From: Holophaga sp.
GTDB taxonomy: Bacteria; Acidobacteriota; Holophagae; Holophagales; Holophagaceae
DNA length: 7,133 nucleotides
Direction of reading: 5' to 3'
Assembly: GCA_031292735.1 (NCBI GenBank)
Contig: JARLGP010000049.1
Span: 1-7,133 of the forward strand
Both the position numbers and the translations under genes were made by a program. How positions within the stretch are numbered: position 1 is the first letter of the stretch; every line of letters begins with the position of its first letter. The notes beneath the pieces are model-generated. The model was not told the DNA's origin. It worked only from the letters and a program-made list of their open reading frames with translations, and made no database searches. Below are positions 5,911-7,133 of the stretch, piece after piece.

Positions 5911-7133
5911 ACATCTCGCTCCCCTTCATCAAGCGCCCGGTGGCGACCATCCTGCTGATGGTGGCGATCCTGCTGGTGGGCGTCATTGCCTTCCTGAAAC
6001 TGCCCATCTCCGCTCTGCCCCAGGTCAACTACCCCACCATCCAGGTGCAGACGCTCTACCCCGGCGCCAGCGCCGACGTCATGTCGGCCACCGTCACCGG
6101 CCCCCTGGAAAAGCAGCTGGGCCAGATCCAGGGCCTGGCCCAGATGACCTCCACCTCCTCGGGGGGCGCGTCGGTCATCGTGCTGCAGTTCAGCCTCAGT
6201 GAAGACATCGATGTGGCCGAACAGGAAGTGCAGGCCGCCATCAATGCCGCCCACAGCTACCTGCCCAGCGACCTGCCGATCCCGCCCACCTACAGCAAGA
6301 CCAACCCGGCCGACGCGCCGGTCCTGACCCTGGCGCTCACCTCCAAGTCGCTTTCCCTGTCCCAGGTGCAGGATCTGGCCGACACCCGGCTGGCCCCGAA
6401 GATCTCCCAGCTGAGCGGGGTCGGCCTGGTCACCATCCAGGGCGGGCAGAAGCCCGCCATCCGTATCGCCGCCAACCCCTCCGCCCTGTCCAGCTACGGG
6501 CTCACCCTGGAGGAGCTGCGCAGCGCCATCAGCAACACCAGTGTCAGCGGCGCCAAGGGCAGCTTCAACGGCCCCCAGCAGGCCTACACCATCGATGCCA
6601 ACGACCAGCTCACCTCGGGCGAACAGTACCAGAAGGTCGTGGTCGCCTACCGGAACGGCGCGCCGGTGCTGCTGAGCGACGTGGCCACCGTGGCCAACGG
6701 GGTGGAGAACACCAAGCTGGCCGCCTGGATGAACCAGACGCCGGCCATCATCGTCAACATCCAGCGCCAGTCCAACGCCAACACCATCAAGGTGGTGGAT
6801 GCCATCCAGGCGCTGCTGCCGCAGCTCCAGGCCAGCCTGCCGGCCTCGGTGCAGGTGCAGGTGCTGACCGACCGCACCACCACCGTGCGCGCCTCGGTGG
6901 CCGACGTGGAGTTCGAGCTCATGCTCACCATCGGCCTGGTGGTGATGGTGATCTTCCTGTTCCTGCGCTCCTGGCGGGCCACCCTCATCCCTTCGGTGGC
7001 GGTGCCGCTGTCGCTGGTGGGCACCTTCTCCCTGATGTATGCCCTGGACTACAGCCTGAACAACCTCACCCTGATGGCCCTCACCATCGCCACCGGCTTC
7101 GTGGTGGACGATGCCATCGTGATGATCGAGAAC
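5907..7133 (+). CDS. mdtB: RND multidrug efflux transporter, MdtB-like, 3'-truncated
   Basis: This is the first 409 residues of an inner-membrane proton-driven efflux pump of the HAE1/AcrB family, which is usually about 1,030-1,050 residues. The frame is open to the last base. The N-terminus [20 protein letters not shown] is typical of MdtB/MdtC proteins. Transmembrane segment 1 spans about residues 10-30, followed by the first periplasmic porter half (about 31-335) with YPTIQV (42-47), YPGAS (51-55), [14 protein letters not shown] (102-115) and [11 protein letters not shown] (170-180). Segment 2 is near 338-353, segment 3 near 358-380 and segment 4 near 387-405. The paired Asp401-Asp402 in [11 protein letters not shown] matches the proton-relay Asp pair of AcrB (407/408). 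The stretch [25 protein letters not shown] region (268-288) resembles E. coli MdtB more than MdtC. MdtB normally works in a heterotrimer with MdtC, so a second pump gene may follow outside the window. The GTG start overlaps the adaptor stop. Confidence 0.93.
   Translation, partial: MNISLPFIKRPVATILLMVAILLVGVIAFLKLPISALPQVNYPTIQVQTLYPGASADVMSATVTGPLEKQLGQIQGLAQMTSTSSGGASVIVLQFSLSEDIDVAEQEVQAAINAAHSYLPSDLPIPPTYSKTNPADAPVLTLALTSKSLSLSQVQDLADTRLAPKISQLSGVGLVTIQGGQKPAIRIAANPSALSSYGLTLEELRSAISNTSVSGAKGSFNGPQQAYTIDANDQLTSGEQYQKVVVAYRNGAPVLLSDVATVANGVENTKLAAWMNQTPAIIVNIQRQSNANTIKVVDAIQALLPQLQASLPASVQVQVLTDRTTTVRASVADVEFELMLTIGLVVMVIFLFLRSWRATLIPSVAVPLSLVGTFSLMYALDYSLNNLTLMALTIATGFVVDDAIVMIEN

Noticed and set aside
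1..7133. A defence system, CRISPR array or mobile element
   Set aside because: No repeats, transposase, integrase, nuclease or toxin-antitoxin genes were seen. All genes belong to known metabolic or efflux families with similar base composition.

Overview
This is a gene-dense, very GC-rich bacterial window, with almost every gene on the + strand and C or G dominating third codon positions. An inner-membrane-anchored adaptor followed by an RND pump points to a Gram-negative (diderm) organism. The exact lineage cannot be read from the DNA. A GC-rich proteobacterium or acidobacterium such as a Holophagae member would fit, but that is only an impression. No tRNA, rRNA, CRISPR array, insertion sequence or phage gene was seen.

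Region 1 (1-4358) is a tightly packed three-gene run. It starts inside a 5'-truncated glpD (FAD-dependent glycerol-3-phosphate dehydrogenase). An FGGY-family carbohydrate kinase follows, overlapping glpD by 8 bases. The last gene encodes an FAD-binding oxidoreductase that closely resembles alkyldihydroxyacetonephosphate synthase (AGPS), the enzyme that makes the ether bond of ether lipids. The three products can be read as a pathway around glycerol 3-phosphate and DHAP. The kinase would phosphorylate a small polyol or sugar, GlpD would oxidise glycerol 3-phosphate to DHAP, and the AGPS-like enzyme would act on an acyl-DHAP or another 2-hydroxyacid-like substrate. The kinase lacks several residues that hold glycerol in classical glycerol kinase, so its substrate is open. 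The AGPS-like protein keeps the catalytic Tyr, the His-His-His motif and the key Arg of AGPS.

Region 2 (4359-4707) is a non-coding gap of about 350 bases, with visibly lower GC than the genes. It opens with a probable Rho-independent terminator for the first operon. It also carries a small inverted repeat (4603-4619) and ends with a strong ribosome binding site for the next gene. The promoter of the second operon should lie here, but no convincing -35/-10 pair was found.

Region 3 (4708-7133) is the start of an RND efflux operon. A MdtA-like periplasmic adaptor is followed, with a 4-base GTGA overlap, by an MdtB-like pump that is cut by the window end right after its transmembrane Asp-Asp pair. 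An outer-membrane factor, a second pump subunit (MdtC-like) or a regulator, if present, would lie beyond the window. Nothing in the sequence links this efflux operon functionally to the first operon.
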